From: Flavobacterium succinicans
Lineage (GTDB): Bacteria > Bacteroidota > Bacteroidia > Flavobacteriales > Flavobacteriaceae
Direction: 5' to 3'
DNA length: 40,264 bases
NCBI RefSeq assembly: GCF_001662485.1
Contig: NZ_JMTM01000012.1
Span: 1 to 40,264, forward strand
Shown: positions 1 to 8,590 of the stretch, one piece after another
Layout of the letters: the number at the start of each line of letters is the position of its first letter
Position numbering within the stretch: the stretch's first letter is position 1
Made by a program: the position numbers and the translations under genes
Notes under the pieces: model-generated
What the model saw: only the letters and a program-made list of their open reading frames with translations
Told to the model about the DNA's origin: nothing
The model's database searches: none

Positions 1-55
1 ACACTATCTCTACACTATCTATACACTATCTATACACTATCTATACATTATATAT
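1..55. repeat. 11-bp tandem repeat, about five units
   Basis: The first 55 bases are five consecutive 11-base units. Three central units are identical (ACACTATCTAT), the first differs at one position and the last is diverged (ACATTATATAT). The array may continue to the left of the window. It lies in the intergenic space downstream of the minus-strand permease gene. No coding or regulatory role is visible. Confidence 0.85.
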
Positions 56-149
56 GGTAGGATATAGAATATAGAGTAAAACCACTCTTTAACTTATCTC
101 TTATACCTTTGTGATCCAATTTACGTTTGGTGTTTAGAGATGACCTTAC

Positions 150-297
150 GCGTTAGGGATAGTAGTGGAAAGCCCACAGACTAGTGCAGTGATAACGAAA
201 CTGGTCGAGGACTTGTAGCGGATAGCCCGGCTCCTTATATATAAGAGCACAATACTTCTGGTGTAAAAACAAACTTCTCTATATATAAGGAGAACGC
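150..297 (+). repeat. structured intergenic element, copy 1
   Basis: This is one of four related elements in the window. It opens with GCGTTAGGGATAGTAG and closes with AACGC, giving an outer stem 150-154/293-297. An inner GGG/CCC pair (156-158/226-228) flanks the conserved blocks ATAGTAG and CGGATAG. A perfect 13-bp hairpin follows (231-243/280-292). The remaining part of 1-304 holds the tandem repeat and no gene. The pairing suggests an RNA or a palindromic mobile element; the function is unknown. Confidence 0.6.
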
Positions 298-304
298 CCA
301 AACA

Positions 305-1528
305 TTACTCGTAACGAATTGCACGAACTGGAGAAATGCGCGTGATGATGTAGGAAGGTAATAGTAAAACCAAAAAGCAAACAACAACCGTCATTAGATT
401 AAGCAATAGTATGTATCCTATATTAATATAAACCGGTGCTTGATTTACATAGTAATTCTCTGGATTGAGTTTTACGATTCCAAAATAATGTTGCGCTACT
501 AGTATTAAAATTCCAATAAGGTTCCCCCAGAACAATCCCCTTACAATTAAGTAATAGGCATTGTAAAGGAATATTTTTCGAACGGACCAATTATTTGCCC
601 CTAATGCTTTAAGTATTCCTATCATTTGAGTACGCTCTAAGATAAGAACTAACAATGCCACCACCATATTAATAGTAGCCACAAGGATCATGACCACTAG
701 AATGACTATAATGTTTATATCAAAAAGTTTTAACCAGTCGAAAATATAACTGTATTTTTCCACTATAGTCCTACTATCTAAAGTAGAAGAAGTTTCTTGA
801 TATACTTTTTCGCCTACACTCTCTATAGCGTTGAAATCTTTGACAAACACTTCGAAAGCACCAACTTGATTTGTTGCCCACTTATTCAATCGTTGTACAT
901 GTCTAATATCGCCTAAAATATAAGATGCATCGAATTCTTGAAATCCAGAATTAAAAATACCAACAATCTTAAAATTCCTGACATTATACCCATTGGGCTT
1001 CATAAAATAGGAATGAAAAGAATCCCCCAACTTTAATTGTAATCTTGAAGCAATAAACTCAGAAATTACTACTTCTTGATTTAGCGCACCATTTACCGAA
1101 GGCAATCTGCCTTGCACCATATATTCTTGAATATACTTCCATTCATAATCCTTCCCTACCCCTTTGAACATAATTCCTTCAAAAGCGGATTCAGTTCTAA
1201 TAATTCCTGTTTTTACAGCAACGGCTTGAACATGTGTTACTTCAGGGATTGTTTTGAATTTTGGATAAAACGACTGTTGTAGTGAGACAGGAACCAAAGT
1301 AGCTTCGGATTGATTACTGTCGAAATTAGTAATGACGATATGACCATTGAAAGCCGCAATTTTTTCTCTTATCTTTTCTTGTAAACCTATGCCTGTTGCT
1401 ACGGAAACCATCATCATTATGATTCCGATAGCAATAGCAGCAATAGCAATATTTATAATGGGTGCAGAAATACTACTTTTATAGTCACGCACCGTAATCA
1501 ATCTTTTCGCGATAAAATATTCTAACAT
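305..1528 (-). CDS. ABC transporter permease, LolE/LolC (FtsX-MacB) type
   Basis: The 407-residue protein has the layout of lipoprotein-releasing permeases. There is an N-terminal membrane segment (about residues 22-48), a large extracytoplasmic domain of roughly 220 residues, and three C-terminal membrane segments in an FtsX-like domain that includes the typical stretch ERTQMIGILKALGA. In the Lol system such a permease works with a LolD ATPase to release lipoproteins from the inner membrane; neither LolD nor a second permease is adjacent here. The ATG at 1528 is preferred over a TTG one codon upstream. The gene follows the Cys-cluster gene by 41 bases on the same strand, so cotranscription is likely. 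Family assignment is firm; the exact substrate is inferred. Confidence 0.85.
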   Translation of the reverse strand: MLEYFIAKRLITVRDYKSSISAPIINIAIAAIAIGIIMMMVSVATGIGLQEKIREKIAAFNGHIVITNFDSNQSEATLVPVSLQQSFYPKFKTIPEVTHVQAVAVKTGIIRTESAFEGIMFKGVGKDYEWKYIQEYMVQGRLPSVNGALNQEVVISEFIASRLQLKLGDSFHSYFMKPNGYNVRNFKIVGIFNSGFQEFDASYILGDIRHVQRLNKWATNQVGAFEVFVKDFNAIESVGEKVYQETSSTLDSRTIVEKYSYIFDWLKLFDINIIVILVVMILVATINMVVALLVLILERTQMIGILKALGANNWSVRKIFLYNAYYLIVRGLFWGNLIGILILVAQHYFGIVKLNPENYYVNQAPVYINIGYILLLNLMTVVVCFLVLLLPSYIITRISPVRAIRYE

Positions 1529-1569
1529 CAAGAATGGGTGAATTAAATTAAATCAAGAATTTATGTCAT

Positions 1570-2070
1570 CTACAAAGGAAGTTTCTTTTTCATTTCCTCA
1601 ACAATATTGTATACTGCGGGACAAACTGGAATGTTTTTTAATGTAATATTCGATATTTGCTGAAATTTTTTTCTATCAGTATGAGGAAATTCTCTACATG
1701 CTTTGGGGCGCACTTCATAAATGAAACAAGTATTATCTTGATCTAAAAAAGCACAAGGCACTGTTTGCAAAACATAATCATTATCTTCGTCTACGCGAAG
1801 GTATTGAGCCATAAATTGTTGAGGCTTTACCCGCAAATATTTTGAAATACGCTCTATATCAGCAGTCGTAAATAAGGGCCCAGTAGTTTTACAACAATTT
1901 GCACAGTGTAAACAATTTGTTTTTTTGAACTCGTTATCGTGCAACTCTTGCATAACATAATCCAAATTTTTTGGTGCTTTCTTTTTCAGCTTATCGAAAT
2001 ACTTTTTGTTTTCGTTATGCTTATCTTTGGCAAGTTTCTTTATTTCCGATAAATCAGGCTTCAATTGCAT
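1570..2070 (-). CDS. YkgJ-type cysteine cluster protein
   Basis: The 166-residue cytoplasmic protein carries the cysteine pattern of the YkgJ/UPF0153 family, thought to bind zinc or iron: C53, C56, C59 and C60 (CxxCxxCC), then C106, C115 and C125 in PCAF, TCFIYEVRP and ACREFPH contexts. The first 40 residues are Lys-rich and probably helical. The biochemical role of the family is not settled. The start codon faces the divergent methyltransferase gene across 51 bases, and the LolE-like permease follows 41 bases downstream. A TACTTTTG box lies upstream on the minus strand. Confidence 0.85.
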   Translation of the reverse strand: MQLKPDLSEIKKLAKDKHNENKKYFDKLKKKAPKNLDYVMQELHDNEFKKTNCLHCANCCKTTGPLFTTADIERISKYLRVKPQQFMAQYLRVDEDNDYVLQTVPCAFLDQDNTCFIYEVRPKACREFPHTDRKKFQQISNITLKNIPVCPAVYNIVEEMKKKLPL

Positions 2071-2087
2071 CGCTTCTGGTTAAATCA

Positions 2088-2095
2088 CAAAAGTA
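2088..2095 (-). promoter_or_regulatory. candidate -7 box for the Cys-cluster gene
   Basis: TACTTTTG on the minus strand fits the Bacteroidota -7 consensus TAnnTTTG and lies 17 bases upstream of the ATG at 2070. No TTTG -33 partner is visible at the expected distance, so this is a partial match only. Confidence 0.35.
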
Positions 2096-2121
2096 AGCTT
2101 AAATCACTAATAACCCATAAA

Positions 2122-2829
2122 ATGAAAGACCTTTTTGGACAAGCCATACATGATTATTACTTTAATAATCATCCAGAAAATTTAATAACTGAAACCTCAA
2201 TCACTGAAGAAGATGAAATGGAGGTGAGCTATCTCTTTAGATCTTTTGAAAACATGCCCCTACTTGAACAAAAAGCTATCGAGTTGTCAAAAGGAAAAGT
2301 GCTCGACATTGGTTGTGGCGCAGGAAGTCATAGTTTAGTTTTACAAAACAACATGCAATTAGACGTTACAGCAATTGATATTTCAGAAAAAGCGATAGCA
2401 ACCTGTGTCAGTAGAGGGATAAAGCAAACAAAAGTATGCCATATCCTAGATTTGGAAGAAAATATTCAATACGATACCATCTTGTTATTAATGAATGGCA
2501 CTGGAATTTTCGGAACCTTACAGGATGTTCCAAAATTTTTACACAAACTAAAAAAATTACTTCAACCCAACGGGCAAATACTAATCGATTCCTCTGATAT
2601 CATTTATATGTTTGACGAAGATGAAGATGGTGGAAAATGGATTCCTGGAACGAGCTACTATGGAGAAATAACGTTTAAGTTGCGATATAAAAATCAAACC
2701 GAAGATGAATTCCCTTGGCTGTATTTAGATTACAATACACTACAAAATGCTGCTTTTGCAAATAACCTAAATTGCGAGTTAGTAATTGAAGGAGCGCATT
2801 TTGATTATCTAGCTAAACTAACCCTATAA
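2122..2829 (+). CDS. class I SAM-dependent methyltransferase
   Basis: The 235-residue soluble protein has the class I methyltransferase SAM-binding motif LDIGCGAGS at about residues 61-69 and an acidic motif II residue in VTAIDIS (D86). The substrate cannot be read from the sequence. A longer frame begins at 2065, but it would overlap the divergent Cys-cluster gene, and its extra 19 residues look unlike a conserved N-terminus, so the ATG at 2122 (MKDLFGQ) is chosen. The stop is two bases before the start of the YfiT-like gene, so the two form an operon. Confidence 0.85.
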   Translation: MKDLFGQAIHDYYFNNHPENLITETSITEEDEMEVSYLFRSFENMPLLEQKAIELSKGKVLDIGCGAGSHSLVLQNNMQLDVTAIDISEKAIATCVSRGIKQTKVCHILDLEENIQYDTILLLMNGTGIFGTLQDVPKFLHKLKKLLQPNGQILIDSSDIIYMFDEDEDGGKWIPGTSYYGEITFKLRYKNQTEDEFPWLYLDYNTLQNAAFANNLNCELVIEGAHFDYLAKLTL

Positions 2830-2831
2830 CC

Positions 2832-3374
2832 ATGAATAAAAAAGAACTTGAAAAGCTTCAATATCCTGTTGGAAAATTTGAAGCCCCAGAGATGTACACT
2901 AAAAACTATTTGAAAGAAAAAATAGAAAAAATTGAACAATTTCCAAAAATTCTCAAAAATGAAGTTCATACTTTAAGCGAAGCACAATTAAACACACCGT
3001 ATCGCCCAGAAGGTTGGTCTATAAGACAAGTTATTCATCATTGTGCCGATAGCCACATGAATTGTTTTATAAGAATAAAATGGGCTTTAACCGAAAATCA
3101 ACCTGTGATTAAGTATTACGAAGAAGCCCTGTGGGGAGAAGGAATAGACAACAGAACGATGCCTATTGAACCCAGTTTACAGTTATTAACCGGATTGCAT
3201 TTTCGACTAGGCTATGTACTTAGAGGCCTAACAGAAGAAGAGTTACTCAAAACATTTATCCATCCCGAACACGGAAAGATTTTTTCAATACAAGACATGA
3301 TTGGTATGTATGCCTGGCATTGCGAACATCATTTAGCACATATTACGGAATTAAAAAAGAGGAAAAAATGGTGA
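2832..3374 (+). CDS. YfiT-type DinB-fold putative metal-dependent (bacillithiol) transferase
   Basis: The 180-residue protein matches the YfiT branch of the DinB fold from start (KLQYPVGKFEAPE) to end. The putative metal site is seen in the HHCADSH stretch (69-75) and in the C-terminal WHCEHHLAH (162-170), the usual three-His arrangement. YfiT relatives are called bacillithiol transferases or metal-dependent hydrolases; which thiol this organism uses is not shown here. The gene is coupled to the upstream methyltransferase (two-base gap). Its last codons form the left arm of a strong terminator. Confidence 0.85.
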   Translation: MNKKELEKLQYPVGKFEAPEMYTKNYLKEKIEKIEQFPKILKNEVHTLSEAQLNTPYRPEGWSIRQVIHHCADSHMNCFIRIKWALTENQPVIKYYEEALWGEGIDNRTMPIEPSLQLLTGLHFRLGYVLRGLTEEELLKTFIHPEHGKIFSIQDMIGMYAWHCEHHLAHITELKKRKKW

Positions 3375-3393
3375 CCCTTTTTTCCTCTTTTTT
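3357..3393 (+). terminator. terminator overlapping the end of the YfiT-like gene
   Basis: A perfect 12-bp stem (AAGAGGAAAAAA at 3357-3368 with TTTTTTCCTCTT at 3378-3389) with a 9-base loop is followed by more T residues. The left arm encodes the last Lys/Arg-rich residues, and the stop codon is in the loop. Confidence 0.8.
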
Positions 3394-3470
3394 ATCGCAT
3401 TTGAATTTACCCAACGAACGGAATAAATCGCAACATATTTAAAGCTTGTAAGTTTTACTCCTTAAACAAC

Positions 3471-4103
3471 TTATGGGATGTTTAAATACTTATGCGTTTG
3501 TAACGAAACTCTCCATTTTGGATTTTTCATTACGTAATCCACGATCAAAGGAGTCATGTCTTCTTTATTGCTCCACTCCGGTTGCAAAAAAAGCAATGCA
3601 TTACTATTAACTTTTGCCGCCTGTTCTTCTGCAAAGATAAAATCATGCTTATTGAAAATAATTACTTTTAATTCATCGGCGTGATCATAAACAGTTTGGG
3701 TAGGTAACTTATTTTTTTTAGGAGACAAACAAATCCAATCCCAAGTTCCTGATAATGGATAAGCGCCAGAAGTCTCGATATGTATTTTTAGCTTATGTTC
3801 TTTTAACTTAGAAGTCAACAAAGACATATCCCACGTCAAAGGTTCTCCTCCCGTAACAACAACTGTATCTGCATATTTTACTGCATTAGCAACTATATTT
3901 TCAATAGGAGTTGGAGGATGAAGCTCAGCGTTCCAACTTTCCTTAACATCACACCAATGACACCCCACATCACAGCCACCAATACGAATAAAATAAGCAG
4001 CAGTACCCGTATGATTTCCTTCTCCTTGAATGGTGTAGAATTCTTCCATTAATGGCAACATAGCCCCCTTATTAACTTCTAACTGAATTTCTTTTGACAA
4101 CAT
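3471..4103 (-). CDS. queE: 7-carboxy-7-deazaguanine synthase (radical SAM)
   Basis: QueE makes the 7-deazaguanine ring in the preQ0/queuosine pathway from 6-carboxy-tetrahydropterin. The 210-residue protein shows the QueE opening FYTIQGEGNHTGTAAYFIR, a radical-SAM CX3CX2C cluster motif (C44, C48, C51, in GGCDVGCHWCD) and the TGGEP motif that binds SAM. Length and order fit the family. No other pre-queuosine gene is adjacent; queA lies about 17 kb away. A TATCTTTG box lies 17 bases upstream of the ATG. Confidence 0.93.
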   Translation of the reverse strand: MLSKEIQLEVNKGAMLPLMEEFYTIQGEGNHTGTAAYFIRIGGCDVGCHWCDVKESWNAELHPPTPIENIVANAVKYADTVVVTGGEPLTWDMSLLTSKLKEHKLKIHIETSGAYPLSGTWDWICLSPKKNKLPTQTVYDHADELKVIIFNKHDFIFAEEQAAKVNSNALLFLQPEWSNKEDMTPLIVDYVMKNPKWRVSLQTHKYLNIP

Positions 4104-4120
4104 TTTTTAATTTTAAAATG

Positions 4121-4128
4121 CAAAGATA
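4121..4128 (-). promoter_or_regulatory. candidate -7 box for queE
   Basis: TATCTTTG on the minus strand matches TAnnTTTG and ends 17 bases before the queE ATG. No clear -33 TTG is seen, so support is partial. Confidence 0.4.
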
Positions 4129-4191
4129 CTATTTTAAAGCCTTAGCACTAATAATTGGTTCTAAAGTTAACGAATTGAAACATAAAATAAC

Positions 4192-4223
4192 AAAAAAAGC
4201 GATAACCAAACGGCTATCGCTTT
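4192..4223 (-). terminator. terminator of the exb-tonB operon
   Basis: Arms at 4196-4207 and 4212-4223 form a 12-position stem with one mismatch and a 4-base loop. Read on the minus strand it ends in seven T residues. It lies 20 bases beyond the stop of the TPR gene, the last gene of the operon. Confidence 0.8.
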
Positions 4224-4243
4224 ATAAATTTAGAACGAGTTTC

Positions 4244-5905
4244 CTATTTTAAAGTAGCTAAAGATTTAGTAGCATAATCATTTGTAGGATCAATTGCTAA
4301 TGTCTTGTTAAAATATTCTACTGCTTTTGCTTTATCTTTATCAGCATAACTTGCAGCAAGATTATTATAACTTTCAATCACTTTAGTTTTATGATTAGTA
4401 TTCGCTAATTCTCCTTTTTCGGTAAGCTTAGCAATATACGCTTCATAGTATTTAATAATCAAATCTTCATTTTCAGCCAATCTGTTTATACGAGCTTTAT
4501 ACAAGAAAGCGTCTTGGTAAGTAGGTGCAGCAGTAACCACTTTATCCAAAGCAGCATCAGCATTTTTCAATTCATTTACATCTGCTTTTACATCTTTTTT
4601 ACTGTTAGCATAAAATATTGAAAGTGCATAATAAATATTATCGTCAACATAGTTTTTATCTTCAGTATTTTTAGTCCCTAATTCAAAAATTGAAGCTGCT
4701 TCTTTATAAAACTTCTTGGAAAATAATTTTTTACCAATGTCATTCAAATCTTCAGTAGCCAAAGGTTCTAATTCAAGGGCTTTTTTTAAATCAATTAAAC
4801 CGCTAGCATACATTGTTTGATCAATAGTAAGACCATCCGCAGCAATTGCTTTTTTGAATTTAATTTCGGCTAAATAAATATAATCTTTAGCGATAATTTT
4901 ACTGTTTGGATTAGTAATAAAACTTTCTAAGGATTTTAATGCAACATCAACATTACCATTTTCAAATGCTGAATAAGCTAGATAACGGAAAATTCTAGGG
5001 TTAACTTTATCTAATTCAATCATTTTATTTGCTTCTTTTTCAAGCTCAGTCCAGTTTTTTAATAAAACTAAAAAGTCAGCTCTTCTCATTCTTGAAGCTA
5101 ATGAATAATCAGTCAACGACATATATTTGTCATAGTTAGAAATAGCCAGTTGCATATTCTCAGCAGATTTAGAAGGTTTATTTCTTCCCCATTTATAGTA
5201 AGTCTCTGCAAGCTCTCTGTAAACAGGCCCATAATTAGGGTTAATCGCAATTACTTCATTGAAAGCATTAATAGCTAAATCGTAGGACTTCGCACCTTTC
5301 AATAAAACTCCTAATTGCATTTTTGCTCTCAACATTGTTGGGTCAATTTGAAAAGCACTACGGTAAGCTGAATAAGCCTCATTTTGTTTGTTCTCTAAAT
5401 AATATGCATCTCCTAATGCTAACAAAAGCTCTGCATTTTGAGGACTATCAATTTTAGCCTTTTCAAGAATTGCAATTGCATTTTTAAAGTCAGGCTTAGA
5501 AATATTCATATAAGCACGAGCAATATATGTAGGCACAGTTGCATCCTTACGTTTAGCATCTTTAATAGCAATATCAAAATTACTTTGTGCTGCTGTTGGA
5601 TTATTGCCATCTAAATCCAATTGTCCTAACCCAATATAGTTAAGTTTAGCACCATCAGAACCAGCAATTCCTTTTTGATAATATATTTTTGCAGAATCTA
5701 CTTCTTTCTGATACGTGTAAACATTACCAAGTAAAAAGGAAGCTGTTCCATTAGAAGGTTTAGCCTGCAAAACAGCTTTCAATATCTTTTTGGCCTTTTC
5801 AAACTGTTCCGCATCAATTGCCTTCCTAGCTTGATCCACATCTTGGGCATTAGCCAAAGAAAAGGCAGCAAAAAAAGCAACACTAAAAAATTTTAATTTA
5901 TTCAT
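4244..5905 (-). CDS. exported tetratricopeptide-repeat protein
   Basis: The 553-residue protein begins with a clear signal peptide (MNKLKFFSVAFFAAFSLANA, cut about residue 20) and then consists of repeated helical pairs. Recognisable TPR signatures include AKPSNGTASFLLGNVY, DPTMLRAKMQLGVLL, NPNYGPVYRELAETY and, near the end, DPTNDYATKSL. It is probably a periplasmic scaffold. It is the last gene of a minus-strand run that starts with exbB, 22 bases after the PstS-like gene, and is followed by a terminator. Its link to TonB function is inferred from position; no enzyme domain is visible. Confidence 0.85.
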   Translation of the reverse strand: MNKLKFFSVAFFAAFSLANAQDVDQARKAIDAEQFEKAKKILKAVLQAKPSNGTASFLLGNVYTYQKEVDSAKIYYQKGIAGSDGAKLNYIGLGQLDLDGNNPTAAQSNFDIAIKDAKRKDATVPTYIARAYMNISKPDFKNAIAILEKAKIDSPQNAELLLALGDAYYLENKQNEAYSAYRSAFQIDPTMLRAKMQLGVLLKGAKSYDLAINAFNEVIAINPNYGPVYRELAETYYKWGRNKPSKSAENMQLAISNYDKYMSLTDYSLASRMRRADFLVLLKNWTELEKEANKMIELDKVNPRIFRYLAYSAFENGNVDVALKSLESFITNPNSKIIAKDYIYLAEIKFKKAIAADGLTIDQTMYASGLIDLKKALELEPLATEDLNDIGKKLFSKKFYKEAASIFELGTKNTEDKNYVDDNIYYALSIFYANSKKDVKADVNELKNADAALDKVVTAAPTYQDAFLYKARINRLAENEDLIIKYYEAYIAKLTEKGELANTNHKTKVIESYNNLAASYADKDKAKAVEYFNKTLAIDPTNDYATKSLATLK

Positions 5906-5927
5906 CGTCTTTACAATTAATTTATAG

Positions 5928-6827
5928 TTATTCTTTTACATTTTCAATCTCATTTCTGACATTAAACTTTCTACCCGGTACTCTAACCGGTAACAAGCCA
6001 GATTTAAGCACGATTCTTTGTCCGACATCCCCAGCAATAAATGAAGCAAATCCCATTCCAAGACCTGAATATCCTTGACAATTTACAATATACAAATCAC
6101 GTGCCAATGGATAAGTTCCTTCTGCGATATTATTTTGCGTAGGACTAACAAAAGCTTTGCCATTTAAACCCTTTACACTCAAAACACTTACATTTTGCAA
6201 ATACGGCAACATATTCTGTGAGGGTTCAGATATCCAATTCATTCCTATCACACCAATCATTCCATTGTTCTCAGCAACAAACTTAATCACTTCCTCATTT
6301 GACTTGAACGAATATACACCTTTTTCAGGAAGCGCAACAACACCAGCGAGTGATTTGATATAACTGACTGTACTTGAATTGGGATTATCAAATACCAACC
6401 CTTTAATATCAGTTTTCTTAGTTCCTTTAATAAAATCAATAACGTCACTTATTGCTATTAAAGTATCACTAGCTGTTTTATTTCTAACAAAAGCAATGGC
6501 ATCTTTAGCAAAAATAGTGATTTTTGGAATAATCTTTTTTTGCTTGAAATTATTTTGCTCCTTTTCTGTTAAATTTCTAGTTAAAACTGCAACACCTGTC
6601 TTAGTATTAAACAAATCATTTAATGTTTCAGCTTCAGATTTTGGAATTAACTTTATAGTGGCATCATACTTATTTTGAAAAACGTCAGCTTGAGCTTCTA
6701 ATAAAGGCAAAACAGTTTCATCCACCGTTATAGCAACATTCCCTTTTAAAATTGTCTCTTCGTTTTTATCATATTTACATGACACCAAGAGTACAAAAAA
6801 AACCAATAGTAAACTTAATTTTTTCAT
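5928..6827 (-). CDS. PstS-like substrate-binding lipoprotein
   Basis: The 299-residue protein resembles phosphate-binding PstS/SphX proteins: an early KGNVAITVDETVLPLL strand, then the two-lobed binding fold with FDNPNSSTVSYIKSL and a C-terminal YPLARDLYIV segment typical of the family. A lipobox (LLVSC, Cys17) makes it a lipoprotein. No pstC, pstA, pstB or phoU is nearby; instead it sits between tonB and a TPR gene. It may therefore bind an anion, or act as a structural partner of the TonB machinery rather than as part of an ABC importer. The fold call is firm; ligand and role are open. Confidence 0.8.
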   Translation of the reverse strand: MKKLSLLLVFFVLLVSCKYDKNEETILKGNVAITVDETVLPLLEAQADVFQNKYDATIKLIPKSEAETLNDLFNTKTGVAVLTRNLTEKEQNNFKQKKIIPKITIFAKDAIAFVRNKTASDTLIAISDVIDFIKGTKKTDIKGLVFDNPNSSTVSYIKSLAGVVALPEKGVYSFKSNEEVIKFVAENNGMIGVIGMNWISEPSQNMLPYLQNVSVLSVKGLNGKAFVSPTQNNIAEGTYPLARDLYIVNCQGYSGLGMGFASFIAGDVGQRIVLKSGLLPVRVPGRKFNVRNEIENVKE

Positions 6828-6948
6828 TTATGTATAAGTTATTTATGAGCGGTCACATGTATCATGCTACGCCAATTTGCTTCGATCAGGTCGCGTTAAA
6901 TTTATCGGTATATGTTTTAATTAGCCTCTAGTTACAGGAGGATGATTA

Positions 6949-7176
6949 CTATTTATTAGCATAATAAAACCTTTGAAAACGAATCAAAGCATAGACGATT
7001 AGCAAAACGCCCAAAGCAATTCTATACTTAAATTCCATTTCCAATGGAAATTCTTTCCAAAAAATAACCGTTAAACCCAAAACCAGGTATAAGAGAAAAA
7101 ACACTATCCCTATAACGAGAAGAAATCGCTCTTTAGGCGATTTCTTCTTCATAGTATCAACTAAATTTGGAGACAT
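6949..7176 (-). CDS. small two-helix membrane protein of the tonB operon
   Basis: The 75-residue protein has a charged N-terminus, a membrane segment at about 18-40, a short loop and a second segment at about 50-66, ending RFQRFYYANK. I recognise no characterised family. Its ATG overlaps the tonB stop codon by one base (TAATG), so translation is probably coupled to tonB. The position suggests an accessory membrane component of the ExbB/ExbD/TonB complex, but this is inference. Confidence 0.7.
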   Translation of the reverse strand: MSPNLVDTMKKKSPKERFLLVIGIVFFLLYLVLGLTVIFWKEFPLEMEFKYRIALGVLLIVYALIRFQRFYYANK

Positions 7177-7976
7177 TATTCGGCTGATTGAATAGTAATT
7201 GGAAGAGAGTATAACACCCTAACTTTCTTACCATTTTGTTCACCAGGAATCCATCTTGGACATTTGTTCAAAACTCTAATCGCTTCTTTTCCAGTTCCGT
7301 ATCCAATATCTCTCAATACTTTGATATCTGTTAGAGAACCATCTTTCTCCACCACAAAAGTTACATAAACTTTACCTTTTAAACCTTCTTCTTCAGGAGT
7401 TTGGTAATTATTACCAACAAATTTGTAAAATTTCTCCATACCTCCTGGAAACTCAGGTTTTTGTTCAATACCCGCAGTGTTGTATACCGTGTTATCCTCT
7501 TCAACCACTGCTGCAGTACCAGTTCCAACTGGCTCATCCACTGTTAAAACAGCATCTGGATCTCCTTTGATTGTTTCGGCACCAATGTTTTTGTCTTTGA
7601 TTTGCTTAACTTCAACAATCTCTTCAACCACTTCCTCTGCTTTCGCCACTACTGGCTTGACAAATTTAACCTGATCTATTTTAGGCTTTGGAGGTGGCGG
7701 CGGTGGAAGATCTGGTTTTTTCTCCTCCTGCTTCTTAGGAGGTAATTTAACCGCTGTAATTTTTACATCAAGATTTTCATCATCATCAGAACCGCTAGGT
7801 AACAAACTTGCTATAAGAGGCGCACTAACCGCTAAACTGAAAACGACTGCCCCCATAATAAGAGCTCTCATTGAAGTTTTACGATTTGATTTTCTCAATT
7901 CGTAAGCTCCATACAATTTGTTACGTCCTTCAAAAACGATATCAAGCCATTGATTTTTTAATATATCTAATTTCAT
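7176..7976 (-). CDS. tonB: TonB energy transducer
   Basis: TonB carries energy from the ExbB/ExbD motor to outer-membrane receptors. The 266-residue protein has a Bacteroidota-type cytoplasmic N-terminus (NKLYGAYELRKSNR), one membrane helix at about 38-60, a Lys/Pro-rich spacer at about 78-100 with six consecutive prolines, and a C-terminal TonB domain from about residue 170 (EFPGGMEKFYKFV, GKVYVTFVVEKDGSL, CPRWIPGEQNGKKVRV). It follows the second exbD by 37 bases and overlaps the next small gene by one base. Confidence 0.93.
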   Translation of the reverse strand: MKLDILKNQWLDIVFEGRNKLYGAYELRKSNRKTSMRALIMGAVVFSLAVSAPLIASLLPSGSDDDENLDVKITAVKLPPKKQEEKKPDLPPPPPPKPKIDQVKFVKPVVAKAEEVVEEIVEVKQIKDKNIGAETIKGDPDAVLTVDEPVGTGTAAVVEEDNTVYNTAGIEQKPEFPGGMEKFYKFVGNNYQTPEEEGLKGKVYVTFVVEKDGSLTDIKVLRDIGYGTGKEAIRVLNKCPRWIPGEQNGKKVRVLYSLPITIQSAE

Positions 7977-8013
7977 CTTTCTTAATTATTAGGTTATTAA
8001 CAAAATAGTTACA

Positions 8014-8571
8014 CTATTTTGCCGCTAACAATTTGGTTTCTTCCGGCGTAAACTCGTTTACAATAGCATAAGTAGGTACATCTACAATAGCCATCTCATC
8101 TAAAATATCTACTAAATTTCTGTAAGTAGCCTTTTTACTTGGTTTTATAATTACAATAATCCCATTCTTAGGCTTTCCTTTTGAAGCAGAATATTCTAAA
8201 ACTGATTGTCTTCTAGATAATAATTCTTTACGAATACCATCTTTACCATAAGTAAAATCTTTAGGAGCAGCAATTGGAGCAGTTATCATACCCATATAGG
8301 AAACTAACTTTCCGTTCTCCCCAAGTAAAATAGTCATCGTACGATTTTCATCAACCTTAATATCTTTATTATCTTCAGGTTTATCTGCTTTATCTGGCAA
8401 TCCCAAATTCATCGATTGGGGTTTTGATAGTGTTGTCGTCAACATAAAGAAGGTAATCAATAAGAAGGCCAAATCCACCATGGCAGTTAAATCTACCTTA
8501 GAATTTTGTTTTTTACTTCTTACTTTTCCACCACCTTTTTTGCCTCCACCACCGGTATTTAATTCAGCCAT
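8014..8571 (-). CDS. exbD: ExbD/TolR family protein (second copy)
   Basis: This 185-residue protein has a Gly/Lys-rich cytoplasmic start, then one membrane helix beginning KVDLTAMVDLAFLLITFFML, where D33 is the proton-carrying aspartate expected in ExbD/TolR. The periplasmic remainder has a Lys-rich strand region and the typical end DEMAIVDVPTYAIVNEFTPEE. It differs clearly from the upstream ExbD, so the pair probably forms a mixed motor or serves different complexes. It lies 19 bases after the first exbD. Confidence 0.92.
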   Translation of the reverse strand: MAELNTGGGGKKGGGKVRSKKQNSKVDLTAMVDLAFLLITFFMLTTTLSKPQSMNLGLPDKADKPEDNKDIKVDENRTMTILLGENGKLVSYMGMITAPIAAPKDFTYGKDGIRKELLSRRQSVLEYSASKGKPKNGIIVIIKPSKKATYRNLVDILDEMAIVDVPTYAIVNEFTPEETKLLAAK

Positions 8572-8590
8572 TATAGTGTGTCTTTATTTA

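Noticed and set aside
2065..2121. Longer start of the methyltransferase
   Set aside because: It would overlap the divergent Cys-cluster gene, and the extra residues are not family-like.
5928..6827. Phosphate ABC transporter locus
   Set aside because: Only a PstS-like protein is present; no permease or ATPase genes are adjacent and the gene lies within the tonB operon.
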